Source: Asterochloris sp. CNOR1
Taxonomy: Eukaryota > Chlorophyta > Trebouxiophyceae > Trebouxiales > Trebouxiaceae
Assembly: GCA_963969365.1 (NCBI GenBank)
Contig: OZ017763.1
Location: 1,054,001-1,118,000 of the forward strand
Length of the DNA stretch: 64,000 nucleotides
Reading direction: 5' to 3'
The position numbers and the translations under genes are program-made. Below are positions 22,801 through 34,900 of this stretch, piece after piece. Below the pieces are notes generated by a model. The model did not search any database. It worked only from the letters and a program-made list of their open reading frames with translations, and was not told the DNA's origin. Numbering within the stretch: position 1 is the stretch's first letter; the number at the start of each line of letters is the position of its first letter.

Positions 22801-24521
22801 TCCACCTGTTCATGTCATGATGCCCCTTGCTGACAGGCCCCTACTGCTGCAGGCTGCAGGCCATCACTGTGGACAGGAGCAGCCATTGCACAGATCATTG
22901 CAAGCATTGCGTGGTTGCAAGGCTAAATGGGAGTGGAAAGAAAATCATTGGACTCCTGGCGTGCCCCTGCCAGCAACTGCAGGCATCAAATGCTACATCT
23001 GACCTGTGTTGCTGGCTTCTGCCTGCAGGAGGCTCAGCAGGTGCTGACGGCGTTCAGCGTCCGCAATCCCCTCTGCCTGCAACACCTCAACGCGCACTTC
23101 CCAGAGACAATGTTTCAGCCTGAGGCTGGGCGGCCAGACCGGGCTGCAGCTCAGGCCGCTCTGGTGAGGCCAGGCCTGCTCAGTGCCTTCTGTTGTGTCG
23201 AGCAGATGCCAAACCTAACGTGAGGCCTGTTGCATTGCATCCACCTCCTGCGGCATGACGACTGTGCGACCTCCCCATTCCATATGTGCTGCTTCAGTTG
23301 CTTGATCGGTCTGGAACATCTGCAACTTGAGGTGTTACTCACCGCAGTCCTGCCTGATTGGCACTCGTTTCTGCAGGTCATTGCATTGCTCCAGTGCCTC
23401 AGTTGCTCCCTCGTCTGCCTGACTCAGCACATGCACACACCCTGCAGGCGGCCTGCCAGCTGACCCAGGCACAGCAGCAGGATCTGGCAGCCCTGCGGAG
23501 GGCCTACCTGGTGTGTTGGGGCCACCTGCAGCAGCAGCAGCTGCTGTGGGAGACCCTGAGGCCCCTGCAGGACCCTAGCGCCGCCAATGCAGGTGCCGAC
23601 CAAGGTGTGCTTGCTTGCACACAGCTGTTGGCCTTGGCACAACCCTGCATCACTGCAGATGATGCAGTGACGGTACCTGCTGCCTTCTGACTCGCACAGC
23701 CTCCATGCGCACTTCACCAAGCATGTGCCCGCCTGCCAAGAGCAAGACTGCCTGCCAGATTGCCCTGCTGCACCAGGCAGCAACAGGCCACCATGCTGCA
23801 TTGGGTTCACGTGGCACAGATAGCCAGGACTACAACTGCAGGCAGACATGTCCCCTGCAGGCCAACTGCACAAGGTTATGATAGAGAAGAGGCGCCTGCA
23901 CGCTGCACTGATGAAAGCTGTGATGAATGGGGTGAGCGCTTGTCTTGGGAAGCGCTGCCACCTGCTGTTGATTGAGCTCCACCATTTGTCTGTCACATTA
24001 GCTACCTCATGCATGCTGCTTTCTGACAGTGCGCTGTTGGGAATCCTGAGGCTGCAAGCTGACAGGGCAATTGAGCTAGCTGGGTAAGCCTTGCTTAAAC
24101 CCTGCTTCAACCATCAATCTTTGGCAGTTTCTAACCTACCACAAGCCTTGAGAGCCAAGTTTCTCTTGAGGCCCTGCAGCTGATGCAGGGTGTTGTGCGC
24201 TGCTGGCCTCTGACACTGGGGACTTCTGCCTCTGCTGGCGCTGACCACCTGGCCTGTGCCATGCAGGTGCTGACCACCACGCAGCTGGCGCAGCACATCG
24301 TCCGGTGCTGGCCCTTCACCCCGGACCCGATGGCCCTGCTCGAGCTTGCAGCCCAGCAGGGCAGCCTGCACCGCAGCAACAGCCTGCCCACAGAGGTTGT
24401 GGCGGACAGTGTGGCCCTGGACCAGGGCCTGCAGCTGATTCGCTATGCTGAGGACCTCCACCTGCCCCACGAGATGGGCAGGCACATCCCCTTCGTGCAG
24501 CTGCACCTCGAGCTGGCCTGA
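19844..24521 (+). CDS. bZIP transcription factor B, Yap1/Pap1-type basic region
   Basis: Nine exons join in phase: 19844-20295, 20704-20749, 21249-21422, 21712-21852, 22301-22384, 23029-23163, 23448-23592, 23846-23931, 24267-24521 (505 residues). The start could also be the Met at 19889 or 19958; the last aligns best with gene C, where MEDQPDSPFAGL matches MQDMPDSPFAAL. An acidic/hydrophobic N-terminal block (LDEDLMDAFPLF) is followed by basic KKRPTSAKSRTLRRR, then ETNSSAQRRFRERQK. Asn154 and Arg162 have the bZIP spacing, with zipper positions M172, A179, L186, L193, L200. Conserved blocks follow: TITLDEHNPRVLS, VRNPLCLQHL, QQDLAALRRAYLV, RLHAALMKAVMNG, and the C-terminal QLAQHIVRCWPFTPDPMALL. 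A nuclear regulator is likely; the function of the C-terminal region is unknown to me. Confidence 0.88.
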
Positions 24522-25891
24522 GGGGCAGCAGCAGGCTGTGCCCTGAGCCTGTCCAGCTTTCACTTTGGTGGTTTGAGGCATCTGTCCAAGATGCATGACC
24601 CGTACACTCTTGATGGCCTCTGCTGGCATCAGAGTTCTGCAGGTTGTGCCACCCTATCCACTAGTGTCACCCTTGGTCCCGCAAGCGCCCTTCATCTAGC
24701 ACCCCAAATGGCCTGTGGGTGGCCACACAATGCCCTTGGTGCGTCATCCCATGATGGCAGCTCACCTCGACATGTGAATCATGAACGCTCTCCCCTCTAC
24801 CTCCGACACCTGTCTTGTGCCTGCCAATGCATATATTGTGTGCCCCTAGGGCCTCCGGCTCACCCTCAGAGTGCTTCTTGCCAGCCTGGTGAGTGCACCT
24901 ACTGTCCGTCTGTCGGACACTACACCCTTGTTGAACTGGGCCACTTGCCACATCATATGCTCTCCCTGGGCTCCCTGCATACTCCATTGTTTGCTGCATT
25001 GTATCACTCTGCATCAGGTTTCATTTTCTGGTGACTTTGCTGTCTGCCATTGCGCTTCCCCCTGCTCGCTCTCTATTTCAGAGATGATGATGCTGCTGGA
25101 ACAGAACTGTTTTGTAAAGGAATTACAAAGGTGGTGTCTGCTGGAGGACAGACATGCAGTCTTCAAGAACAACCTTTCAGCCATCAGGGACATGACCGTC
25201 ACCAGGCTGCTGTGCAGCTGCAGTCGAGGGCAGCTGGGCTGTGTTACCATCAGCAGTTCCCCAGATGGCTGCAATGCCCCTTGCGTTCCAGGTAGCCTCC
25301 CACAATGCTGTGTGGAGAGCATCAGCAGTCCGCTGCCCATTCATTGCAACAGGTCAGATCCTAAGGCAGAAATGCATCAGGCATCTTTAACCACCATGAG
25401 GCTCCCTGTGCATGTTGTGAAGCACTCATCTGCGGCTTGAAATAAGCCAGCACAATGTGCTTTAGCTTGAGTATCAGCAGTGCACATAGTTGGACGGCTT
25501 TGGCCAAGCAGGGTCTGGTCTGGGTAGGCTCGCTGCCACTGGTCACCCCTAATCTGGCACTAGCAGGTTGCCTGCGTGCTCAAAGCCGCATGCACAGGCA
25601 GTAGTGCCTGCTGCAGAGGTGCAGCAGCCCTGCCCTGCTGGTCAGTGCCGTCCTTACCTGATTGCTTCGCCCTAGGGCGGCATTAATGGCTTGCAATGCT
25701 TCAATTCATGCATGCCATACTCCCTTGCCCGAATCTCAGCTGCCAATTGCGCCTGTGCAAGGGAAGCAATCCTGCAGCCTGTCAGGCAGCCATGCCTGAC
25801 CAGCCTTGACTTTGGTTTGAGCATGTGGCCGCTGCACCCACAATGTGGGCTGCTGGCAGCCCCTCACAGCAGTCCATCTCTTCATGGCAGG

Positions 25892-25970
25892 GAGAGACAG
25901 GTTCACGTGACCTCAGAACTGGAGGCAGCACAGCAGATTGTGGCACAACTGCAGGCCACTCATGAGATGA
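25892..25970 (+). pseudogene. relic of a fourth bZIP paralogue (zipper exon)
   Basis: After an AG this segment reads ERQVHVTSELEAAQQIVAQL and onward. It aligns without gaps to the zipper exons of B (ERQAKMVDDLADAQKLVIEL) and C (EKQTKMVSDLEVAQKMVADL). Unlike those exons it has one extra G after the acceptor, which breaks the phase, and no donor follows in frame before a stop near 26010. No basic-region exon is found upstream. It is best read as debris of a tandem duplicate lying between B and C. Confidence 0.6.
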
Positions 25971-26883
25971 GACAGGCCAGCCCTGCTCAGAAGTGCGGCA
26001 GCATGGGCTGACATGTTTGCTGCGGATGATGAAACCTGCGCCAGGGCAGGCCCTAGCTGCTGTCCAGCAAACCTGTGCCCATAAAATGGGCAGTCAAGTG
26101 CGCCACCCTGTGGAGCATCGACATCACCCAAGAGAGAGAGCCACGCCGCATCCTGTATGCTGCTTCATTTTGTTGAGTGGCTCGTCCTCAGTGCAGGGTC
26201 CCCCGGCATGCCCAGCTGGTCTCATGACCTTGCATCCATGCTGCATGGAAACGACTTATGCAACTCCATGGACCAGGTGCAACCTTGCCGCGCGTACATG
26301 TCCCAATCATCTGAACTGTAAAACAGCACAAGATGCATGCAAAGCAGCGCCAGGCCCACATGTGGCAGGCGGACATGCTGTTCCACAGCAACTGCAGATG
26401 CAAACATCAAGGCAGGCAGTGACGGCCCTGCCGAGCATGCTGCGACAGACTGCCACCAGACTGCATCAATTACTTGGGATGTGTGCAGGCCCTCACTGTT
26501 ACGGGGCATGAACCACTTGAAAGAGGCAGCACGCTGTCAAAGCCTGGCAGGGCCACCAAGTTGGGCGAACAGTCTGGGCAGGTTCCATGTCCTCTAATGC
26601 TGTGTTCCTGTCCCTTGTTGCCAGTCCATGCAATGCTTCAATGCCAGTCCAGGGCCCTGTGGGATGAATTTGACTGTCAGAGGGGCTGCTGAAGGCACGG
26701 AAGCGTCCCTTGAGTTAGATTGATGATGAGGTCATGCAACAACATTGATATGTTTACAGTGACCATTTGCATGTTGTTTGACATAATAATAATAAGGGCT
26801 GCTCCCAAGTGGTGCGCATTGGCAAGACTCCAGCTTAGGTTGAGCATCAAATCATTTCAAGCCCCGTGGAGCATGGCATCCCT

Positions 26884-26891
26884 TATAAGGC
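26884..26891 (+). promoter_or_regulatory. TATA-like element upstream of bZIP C
   Basis: The string ttataagg lies about 85 bp before the bZIP C start codon, in the most AT-rich part of the upstream region. Position fits a core promoter. This is a motif reading only. Confidence 0.35.
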
Positions 26892-26973
26892 CCATGGCAC
26901 TTCACCACATTCACCAAGGGCATCACGAAGCGATCCATCCGCTCCCCTGCCAAAGCCATAGCCTCTCCTGCCC

Positions 26974-29900
26974 ATGGAGGACCAACCTGACAGTCCCTTT
27001 GCGGGTCTGGGCCCCCTGCACTACCTGGATGAGGACTTTGGGTTCCTACCACTGTTTCCTGATCAACCCGAGCAGGAGATGCTGGAGCCCAAGCCTAGCA
27101 GTGCACCTGGAGCCCTGGAGTTCCCCATCAACAGGGGCCTGCCCCTGCAGCATGCAGCCTCAGCTGCTGCCCTGACAGAAGGCATGGGCCTAGGCCTGGG
27201 CCTGGACCCTGGGCCGGCTGGCAGCAGCAGCTCCCCTCAGGGCAGTGACCTTGCAGAGAGCCCCACGGCAGCTGAGGCCAGGGCTGAGGTGACCAGCGGC
27301 AGCCCACCCTCGCAGGCTGGCAGGGTGCGCGGTCGCAGGGGGGGCCAGAGAGGGGCCAGGTCGCGGCCTGCCAGTGCCAAGGGCCGGGCGCTGCGCCGCA
27401 GGTGTGCACAGCACGGAGTGGGGGCGCCTGGCTGATCTGCAGATGCGCTGCACGCCTATTCGAGCATCAGAGCGCTGCCTGCACAGCATGCTTGTGCAGC
27501 TTCTGCCTCCCCAGTCTGGTTCAGGCTCAGCCCTGCATGCCTGCACAGGCAGCAGAGCAATGCCTGGCCAGCAGTATTGAGCCGCATCTGCCTTTTGTAT
27601 CAGGTGTAGCAGCAGCTGCCCTTCTTGTCCACTGCCTGTAGATGTTTGAGCAGCAGGTGCCGTGTGTCTGCCTTGTGGGCGGTCATGGCCTCACATCACA
27701 TCACATCACTGCATCCTCATGATCACATTGCCCTCTCACTGTACCCGTGCTCACACCATAGTTATTGTTGCAGTGCAGTACTTCATGACGTGGACTGCTC
27801 CAGGTCTAACCTCATGCCTTAGCTCTCAGCTGTGTTCCCTCCTCTTGTGCAGGGAGACCAACTCCACAGCCCAGCGCCGGTTCCGGGAGAGGCAAAAGGT
27901 GCTGCTGTGTTTGGCTGTGTGTTTCCTCTGCAAGCACAGCTCAGCAACCTGCCCTTCTTGCTTGTGCCGTGCACTGCCTTGCACTTTGCACATGTCCCAA
28001 GGGTAAGTGCGTGTGCACCCGCACCTGATACGCTTTATTGTCTGCTGCAGTACCTGCCACCGGTGCACTGTCACTGTCGCAACACAGTGCCTGCAGAGCA
28101 TGGGTCTGCCACCGGCAAGCTTTGCAGTGCCAGTTGCAGAGTGCCTGACTGCTGCAGTGCCTCAGATATGCCTTGGCTCTTAGTGTACAGTTATGGTTGT
28201 CAACGTTGGCACCTGACTGCTTCAATGCCTCCAACTGCCGCAGGAGAGGCAGCGCGAGATGGTGTCAGATCTAACCACAGCTCAGATGCCCCCTTGGTCA
28301 TCTATGCCTGGCTGCTGTGTTGCAGGAGAAACAAACGAAGATGGTCTCAGATCTGGAGGTGGCTCAGAAGATGGTGGCAGATCTTCAGGCTGCCAACCAG
28401 ATCCTGGAAGCCAGGATCACGCAGATGGAGGAGCCTTATGGAGCAGTAATGGGTCAGGTGGGCTGCTGGCTTGTGCCAGGCCAACACGTACGCCTTGCGT
28501 CACAACCTCGTGAGACTGCCTCATGGAGCAGTGATGAGTCAGGAGAGCATGCACTGCGGCTGGCTGGAGCCTCTCTTGGTGGCTGCCGTAATGCCCTGAA
28601 AGCATCAGCAGACCATGCTGGACCTCATCAGCAGCGGTGCCAGACAGGACGAGATGACGTCCACCATGCATCTGTAAGAGTGGTTCCCCAGCTTTGTGGC
28701 CACAGGCGCTGGACAGGTCTCGCTCCATGCCTGCAGGGGGCGCCCCTGACAACGCCGGCTGGGTCCAGCAGCGCAGCAGGTCAGCTGGGGGGCGCATTCA
28801 TCACCACCACGCTGGATGAGCTGAATCCCCAGCTGCTCTCCATACAAGCTGTGAGGGATATGAGCGCTGCTGAGTGCGGCAGCATCTGGAAGGTGAGGGT
28901 CTTGGGGAACATGGAAGGCCTGAGACTCCACCAGGGCCTGGGCTGATACTCAGGGGGATCAGTAAGGCATGACACATGCAGTAGCTGAGATGGCATCTGA
29001 GCAACTGAGCTGGCCCCTGAGCAAAGACAGGCCTGACCTTCCGTCCGTCATATGTGTGGGTGCTTTTGGTGTGATGCGGCAGCTTGCCGGCAAGTTATGT
29101 GAACATTGCCACAGCACGCTGGGCGTCCCCATATCAAAAGCTGCCTGGGGTCTCACCCACGTGGTGGCTCACGCTGCTCCTTTATCTGCTGCAGCGCTAC
29201 GTGCAGCAGGTGCAGGAGTGCCTGGCGGCGGTGCCAGAAACATCAGCCACAGTGGAACGGATGGGACAGCTGCTCCAGGTCAGGCTCGTGTGCTGCAGCT
29301 GGCACACAACGAATGGCCGCTGCTGCTGCTGCTGGCTGTGAATGCCTCAGGCCAGCAGTGATGGTCACCTTGGGGTCTTGCGCACTCCTTATGCAGGCTC
29401 TACACACCAACAAAGGACAGCTAGTCACACAAGGGCTTCAGCACTGTTGCAGGTGTTGGGCTTTGGGCATGGTGGCAGGTGTGATTGCTGGCTTGCACTC
29501 TGCCAAAGGCACCACCGTGATGTCTTCAGACCTGCACAGGACATGCGAGCATGCGTGCATGCTCCGCGTTCGATGGCAGCCTGCATCTGGAGTACCATCA
29601 GCACCTTTTCGTTGTTGGCTGCTGCACCCCACAGAGCTGGCCTGTTGCTATCAATCACAGAGCAGACCCCATCCCGCAGCAAGCAGGGAGAGATGTATTT
29701 GGATGGTTTTGCTAAACTGAAGACTGCTGGCAGGCAGGCACTTATGCCGCAAGCAGTCAGCTTGCATATCCAAGTCTGCTTGGGTCAACAACTTGCAGGA
29801 GGCCTGCAGCTGCTGGCGGCCTCCCATTGCGCAGCGCATTCTGTCGTAGCACTCAGACTATACCAGTCCATGACAATCTGTGATCTTCTGCCATGCCCTG

Positions 29901-31611
29901 TGCAGGTGACACGGCAATTGTTGATGACACTGCACATTTGCCTGCTGCACTTGAGCTGGCGGCCCAACGCCTTCCTTTGTCTGCTTCTGCAGGAGCTTCA
30001 GCAGCTGCTGGCGGCGTTCAATACACGCAACCCGCTCTGCCTGCAGCATCTACTCAGGAACCTGCCGGCCACGCTGTACCAGCCAGAGGCCTACAGGCCC
30101 AACAGGATGACCATTCAAGCCACAGTGGTAAGCCTGCAGTCCTTTGTCTAGTTTGTTGCACATGTCCAAAGGTGGTGGGGTGATGGGAGGGCACCTCTTG
30201 GTTAGCAGCCATTGGGCCACTCCTCTGCGCGCACATCAGCTGGCAGCCCAGAGATGAAGCAGGCAGTGCCTGGTCAGAGCTTGCACATGATGTTCCCCTT
30301 GTTTGATGCTGCAGGCAGGGTGCCAACTGACCCCCGAGCAGAGGCGGGACCTGCTGGCGCTGCGGAGCACCTACATGGTGCGCTGGGCTCACCTGGAGCA
30401 GCAGCGGCAGCAGGCTCCCCTGCGGGCGCTACTCCCACAGGCCTCCAGCAGCAGCGACACCTCCGCCAGCAGCAACTCAGGTGACTGTTGCATGGTATGC
30501 AGCAATAGCTGGATGGGTTGCACTGCGCCAGCAGCAATGCAGGTCAGCACTGCAAAACAACATATTGCTTGATCTGTGCCGCTGAGTCTGTTTGTCTCCG
30601 ACTGATGCCAATGATACCGCCTTGGTCGCGCTACAGCTGTGTTACAGCGGCGCAGGAGTGACGCTGATGCTGCCTGCTGCTGCTGTGTCTGGCCTGACAC
30701 CCATGCATCCCAGGGGCACATGCCGCCGGCAAACAGAGCCTACAGCTGTTGGAGACCATGGACATAGTGGCTGGCCCTTTGGCCTGTTGCTTGCTGCCTG
30801 CCGCTGCCTCAGCACAGACACCTTCACACGTCCCGGGCATGCTGACAGACACCAGGAGCCCCCAGTATCTGCACACATCTCCAGCCATGTGCCACTGCTG
30901 CCTGTGCAGACATGCCCGAGACTGTGCACAAGGTGGCTACGGAGATGAAGCGTCTGCATGCTGCACTGATGAAGGCCGTCCTGATAGGGGTGAGTGCCCC
31001 CTGCACAGCATGATGCACCTGGCTGCGCTAGCACAGGCCGTGTGGCAGGTGCTTCATAGCCCAGCTGCTTCTGCCTGAGCCTGTTCATAGCGACTTGCTT
31101 CCATACACCCTGCCCCCAGCCGCAGCACACCTGCCCCTGCATTGTCTGTGCGTCTCCGGCCACCCTGGCGCAAGCTGTAACCGCTTCACAGCCCCCTGCT
31201 TTGGAAGCAAGCCAGCGGCTCAGCCTTAATCAGGGCACTGAGCCGCCACTGCTCGGGCCATGTCAACAGTGCAAGGCTTGCACTCCGTCACTGTGCCATC
31301 CCTGTCATACACTGTGCTACTCTGCATGCGCGGCTGAGCGGTGTGTTCTCCTGCGCTTGCAGATCTTGACCATCCCCCAGCTGGCACAGGCTGTTGTTCG
31401 GAGCTGGCCCTGCTCCCCTGACCCCATGGCCATGCTGGAGCTGATGGCTGAGCAGGAGGGCATCCAGGGGCCCCTGGCAGAGCCAGTACAGGACTCAGTT
31501 GCCATTGAGCAGGGCATCAGGCTGACCCGCTATGCTGAGGAGCTTGATGCAGCTCGCGACATGGGGCACCATGTGCCGTTCCTGCAGCCAGAAGCCATGC
31601 AGCAGGACTGA
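26974..31611 (+). CDS. bZIP transcription factor C, Yap1/Pap1-type basic region
   Basis: Nine exons join in phase: 26974-27401, 27853-27898, 28326-28457, 28737-28892, 29195-29278, 29993-30127, 30315-30480, 30910-30989, 31363-31611 (491 residues). Every intron position matches gene B. N-terminal MEDQPDSPFAGL...YLDED is followed by a Gly/Pro/Ser linker and basic SRPASAKGRALRRR. Then comes ETNSTAQRRFRERQK (Asn146, Arg154) and zipper positions M164, A171, L178, L185, M192. Shared C-terminal blocks: TTTLDELNPQLLS, TRNPLCLQHL, QRRDLLALRSTYMVRW, MKRLHAALMKAVLIG, QLAQAVVRSWPCSPDPMAML. The 46-nt exon carrying the basic region is separated from the zipper by an intron whose end holds a second, decayed zipper-exon start (28241). 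A recent tandem duplicate of B is likely. Confidence 0.9.
28241..28290 (+). repeat. duplicate start of bZIP C zipper exon inside intron 2
   Basis: Following a CCGCAG acceptor, this segment would read ERQREMVSDLTTAQM, matching the functional exon EKQTKMVSDLEVAQKM that starts 85 bp downstream at 28326. Its first 45 bases are phase-compatible, but no donor or continuing homology follows. It may be a decayed copy or an alternative acceptor. Confidence 0.75.
28521..28545 (+). repeat. decayed copy of the bZIP C zipper exon end
   Basis: The segment tcatggagcagtgatgagtc repeats the exon end at 28436-28455 (ttatggagcagtaatgggtc) 85 bp downstream. The GT donor is replaced by GA, so it is not a usable splice site. 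Confidence 0.75.
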
Positions 31612-31980
31612 CTGATGACATCGAAACAAATTCTTTCAGGGCTGGCCCCTTCGCGCACCGGGATGTCTTGTCGCTTACTTTTTCGCAGAGAGAGCTGCAT
31701 GTTGCTAGCAGTCAATGGGTGGGCTGAATGGTACATGGGTTGTTGCCAGCTAGACCCTGGGGGTGTGTCACAATGCACACATGAGTTTTTGAGACACGCT
31801 GCCCATCTACAAAGCCAACCTGCCGCCTGATCTGTTTGAGAAAAACCTGTTCAGCCTGTTGTTGCGGGGACGTGACCATTCTTTTTTTGTTTACAATTGA
31901 ATTTGCTCCATACTTGAAGTATCCTCTCATGCATTCAATACAATGTCCTGACACGCGAAGACAACTGCAAGCCCTCAGTC
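31612..31980. other. convergent 3' flanks of bZIP C and superoxide dismutase
   Basis: No gene is seen. The block from about 31865 to 31950 is AT-rich with a run of T. It separates the ends of two convergent genes. Confidence 0.5.
31891..31895 (-). terminator. TGTAA polyadenylation signal of the superoxide dismutase gene
   Basis: On the minus strand TGTAA lies about 86 nt past the superoxide dismutase stop codon, in AT-rich sequence. TGTAA is the us​ual poly(A) signal in chlorophyte algae. Confidence 0.5.
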
Positions 31981-34900
31981 TCAAGCACTAGCTGCGGCCT
32001 GCCCCTGCTTGGCAGCAGCATAGTTTTTGGAGACCTGCTCCCAGTTCACCACATTCCACCTGTAGCGCAGTTCACTTTCAGAAGCAATATTCAGCTCCTG
32101 AGTAGAATCTGAGCTGCCAATGCGTTGCCTCAAGCAGACACAACTGCCTTCACATCGTGCTAGGCACAATGTCATTTTCTTGGGCAAGGCAGACCCTCAC
32201 TCCAGTCCACGCAGGCTCACCAAATGTTGATGTACTCAGGCCTGGCATTCTTGTACCTGCATGCCATACAGCAGAGGCATTAGCTCTGCTTGTGAGGGGC
32301 ACAATGCTTGCTTGGCTAGCAGTCAACAGATAGCAGCTTAAGCCTGAAGAACCACAGGTGCCACAAGCTCTACAGTAGCAAGTGCTCAAGGGAAGCTCAG
32401 CCTCAAGGGATAGCCCAGCGGGACGGCCAGCCTCACTTCAAGTAGTACCTGCAGACAGCCACGATAGGAGATGAGATCCACAGGAGCACTGTAATAGGTG
32501 GAAGCTTCCTGTGTGCTTGCAAAAGCCCAGCATCAAGCTTTCTCTGGGAAGATACAAGACATCACCGCCATGGAGGCAGGCAAACACAGAGAGCAGACCA
32601 GGCTGACGCATTTCAAGTGCGCAAGGAGCAGCTTGGAGGTGCCCACAGACACTTACGCATGCTCCCAGACATCCAGCCCCAGGACTGGGTAGCCCTGGGA
32701 CTTGACCACTTTCATCAAGGGGTTGTCCTGGTTGCCTGCAGCACAAACAGCATGTGGTAAACAATGCAGTGCCTGCTTCACGAGAGATGCTCTTGCTGAG
32801 CCACAGCAGTAGGTCACATGGGTGATCTGCCCTGAGGCTGGCAGCTGCTCAAGCAGCTCAAAGACAACAGGGCCTCTGCATTGTCAGTTACACTCTCAGG
32901 ACATGGGGAATCGCAGGCTGGGCAGCTGCGAGCAGTCAAAGTGCTGCAGCTGAGCTGTGTGTCCAGTTTGGCAGCATCTGAGCTCACTTGTGGTACTGAT
33001 TGCTAAGTCCTTGCTGCTGGGGTCCACCTGCAGCCACGCCCAGCCAGAGCCAAAGACGCCAGCCGCAGCGTCGCCAAACCTGCAGGAGTCACACTCATGC
33101 ATGACCCAACCGCAGCCAGCAGCACCCCTGCACAAGGACAGCCCCATCAAGTAAAGAGGAAGCTGCAGCGGGGAGGCACACAATGGCGCTGCATCTGCAT
33201 GGACAGCTCAAGACTGTACAAGGCTGCCTCATTGGTGACCTCCCTCCTTTGATGCCCACAGAGTCAGCAGGGGCCATGCTAGCTGACACCCTGCTGGCGA
33301 CCACAGTTGACCACTACCCTGATAGTAGCAGCATATAACCACAGACAGAGCTTATACTCACTTCGACATCTTTGAAGCTTGGTTCATGTAAAGGCAGAAT
33401 GGCGTGCAGGACGACGCAGGAGTAGTGGCTTGAGGAGGGGCTCACTTCTTTTTGAAGGCGCCCACATCCCCAAAATCCTTCTTGATGGCTGCCTTGAGCT
33501 CCAGCGAGGCAGCCTTGTCAAAGTTGGTAGCCTCATCTGAGTGGGGCGCCATGACCTGCAGGGCAGTGCGCTGCTCTTGAAGCTGTCCATGCATGCCTGC
33601 TTTGCATCAAGACAACTCTGCAGTTGAGCTGACTCAGTGCATGGCTGATGAGAAGTCCCATAGGGGGGCCTGTTGGGTCATGGACTGTTTCCGGCACAGA
33701 CATCCTTTTCCAGTGCTACTATATGGGACAGAGTCCACCTTCCAAAACATGGAGTGGTTCCAGTGGCCTCCACCTGCAGCCACAGTGCGCTGCCTGAATC
33801 CTGCGCATCGCGACCTTCAATCCTGAACATCGCCAGCAATGCTGCTGTGCCACAGCTCGAAGGCAGCAAGCGGAGCCCTGTTGGGTTGGGGGCAGGTGCA
33901 GCCCACGGCACCTGGCGGCACTGTTTGTTGAGCTGTCCGGACAGCGCTCCAGGCTGGCAATGCTTCCACAAGACGTCGCGCAGGGTGCAGGTGAGACAGC
34001 ACCAAGCCTGTTGGGCCGCACAGACCAAGTAACACTGGTAGCAGGGCTGCCCATGCAGCCCTGGCAGGTAGTTGCAGCTCACCCTGGTTCCTGACGGCCC
34101 CCTGGATGTCTTCGGGAATGCCCCTGGTCCCTACAGCCTGCACCAGGCGATGCAAGGGCGTGATCTTACTTACAGTTCATCCTGCATGTCCTCTATGCTC
34201 ACAGGAAGCATGCATCGCTTGCTTCGGGTGCATGCTTAGCGTGCATCACTCTGTATACTTGCCTCAGGAACATGCTGGGCACCGACACCAGCACGCATGC
34301 CATGAGCACATGTTGTGGACGCTGTGCGCTGCACCAATGCTGTCACACTTGCCAAGGGACCCAGCTTTCAAAGCAGCTGTCTAGGTAGCTGCACCTGTAC
34401 CAGCTCCACCAGGTTCTTGTTCTGCAGGTCAGGCGCCTTCTCCAGGGCAGCTGCAGGCAGTGTACTGCACCGTCACACCACTCGCATGCCGTGCAGCCGT
34501 CAGATGCAGACAGGACAGCGGGTCACACGACATTCTGGCATGCACCCAGAGGACTGCTGCAGGCAAGGCCAGTTGTGGTGCAGCACCTTGCTGCTGTGTG
34601 GAGACATGTCAACACATGCTGCTGGAGATGTAAGCGGTACAGCTGCAGGCATGGCCCAGCAGGACTTAGGCATCCCGGTGTGCTAGCTGCACAGGCCTTG
34701 CAGCGGAGAAGCAACAGGCTGCAATGTGGCCTGTCAGCAGGCTCCAGCAGAGTGCAGCTTCTCACCCTGCAAATGCATGCCTCTACAAGTGCTTGTGGCA
34801 CCTTTAGGATCAGTTGAGCATACGGTGCAGTCCTCATACCGGCCAGGCTGCACAGTGTCCCAGAGTGATATACTGCACTGGTCAAGCAAGTTCCCAGCTC

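Larger units (their letters stand above)
24522..26973 (+). other. intergenic region bZIP B / bZIP C
   Basis: No intact gene is supported. The stretch contains a relic of a bZIP zipper exon (25892-25970, listed separately). At 25040-25440 a less GC-rich block has an ORF with 'EMMMLLEQNCFVKELQR' that I do not recognise. A TAA-rich patch (aataataataa, about 26783-26794) is followed by a TATA-like element at 26884-26891. The last 250 bp are probably the bZIP C promoter. Confidence 0.4.

Noticed and set aside
33678-34082. Minus-strand ORF of 134 codons containing LRDVLWKHCQPGALSGQLN
   Set aside because: It resembles the superoxide dismutase HxxFW exon only weakly. The true exon (GGGHWNHSMFWK, 33773-33739) joins in phase and fits the family, so this ORF is intron with a decayed copy.
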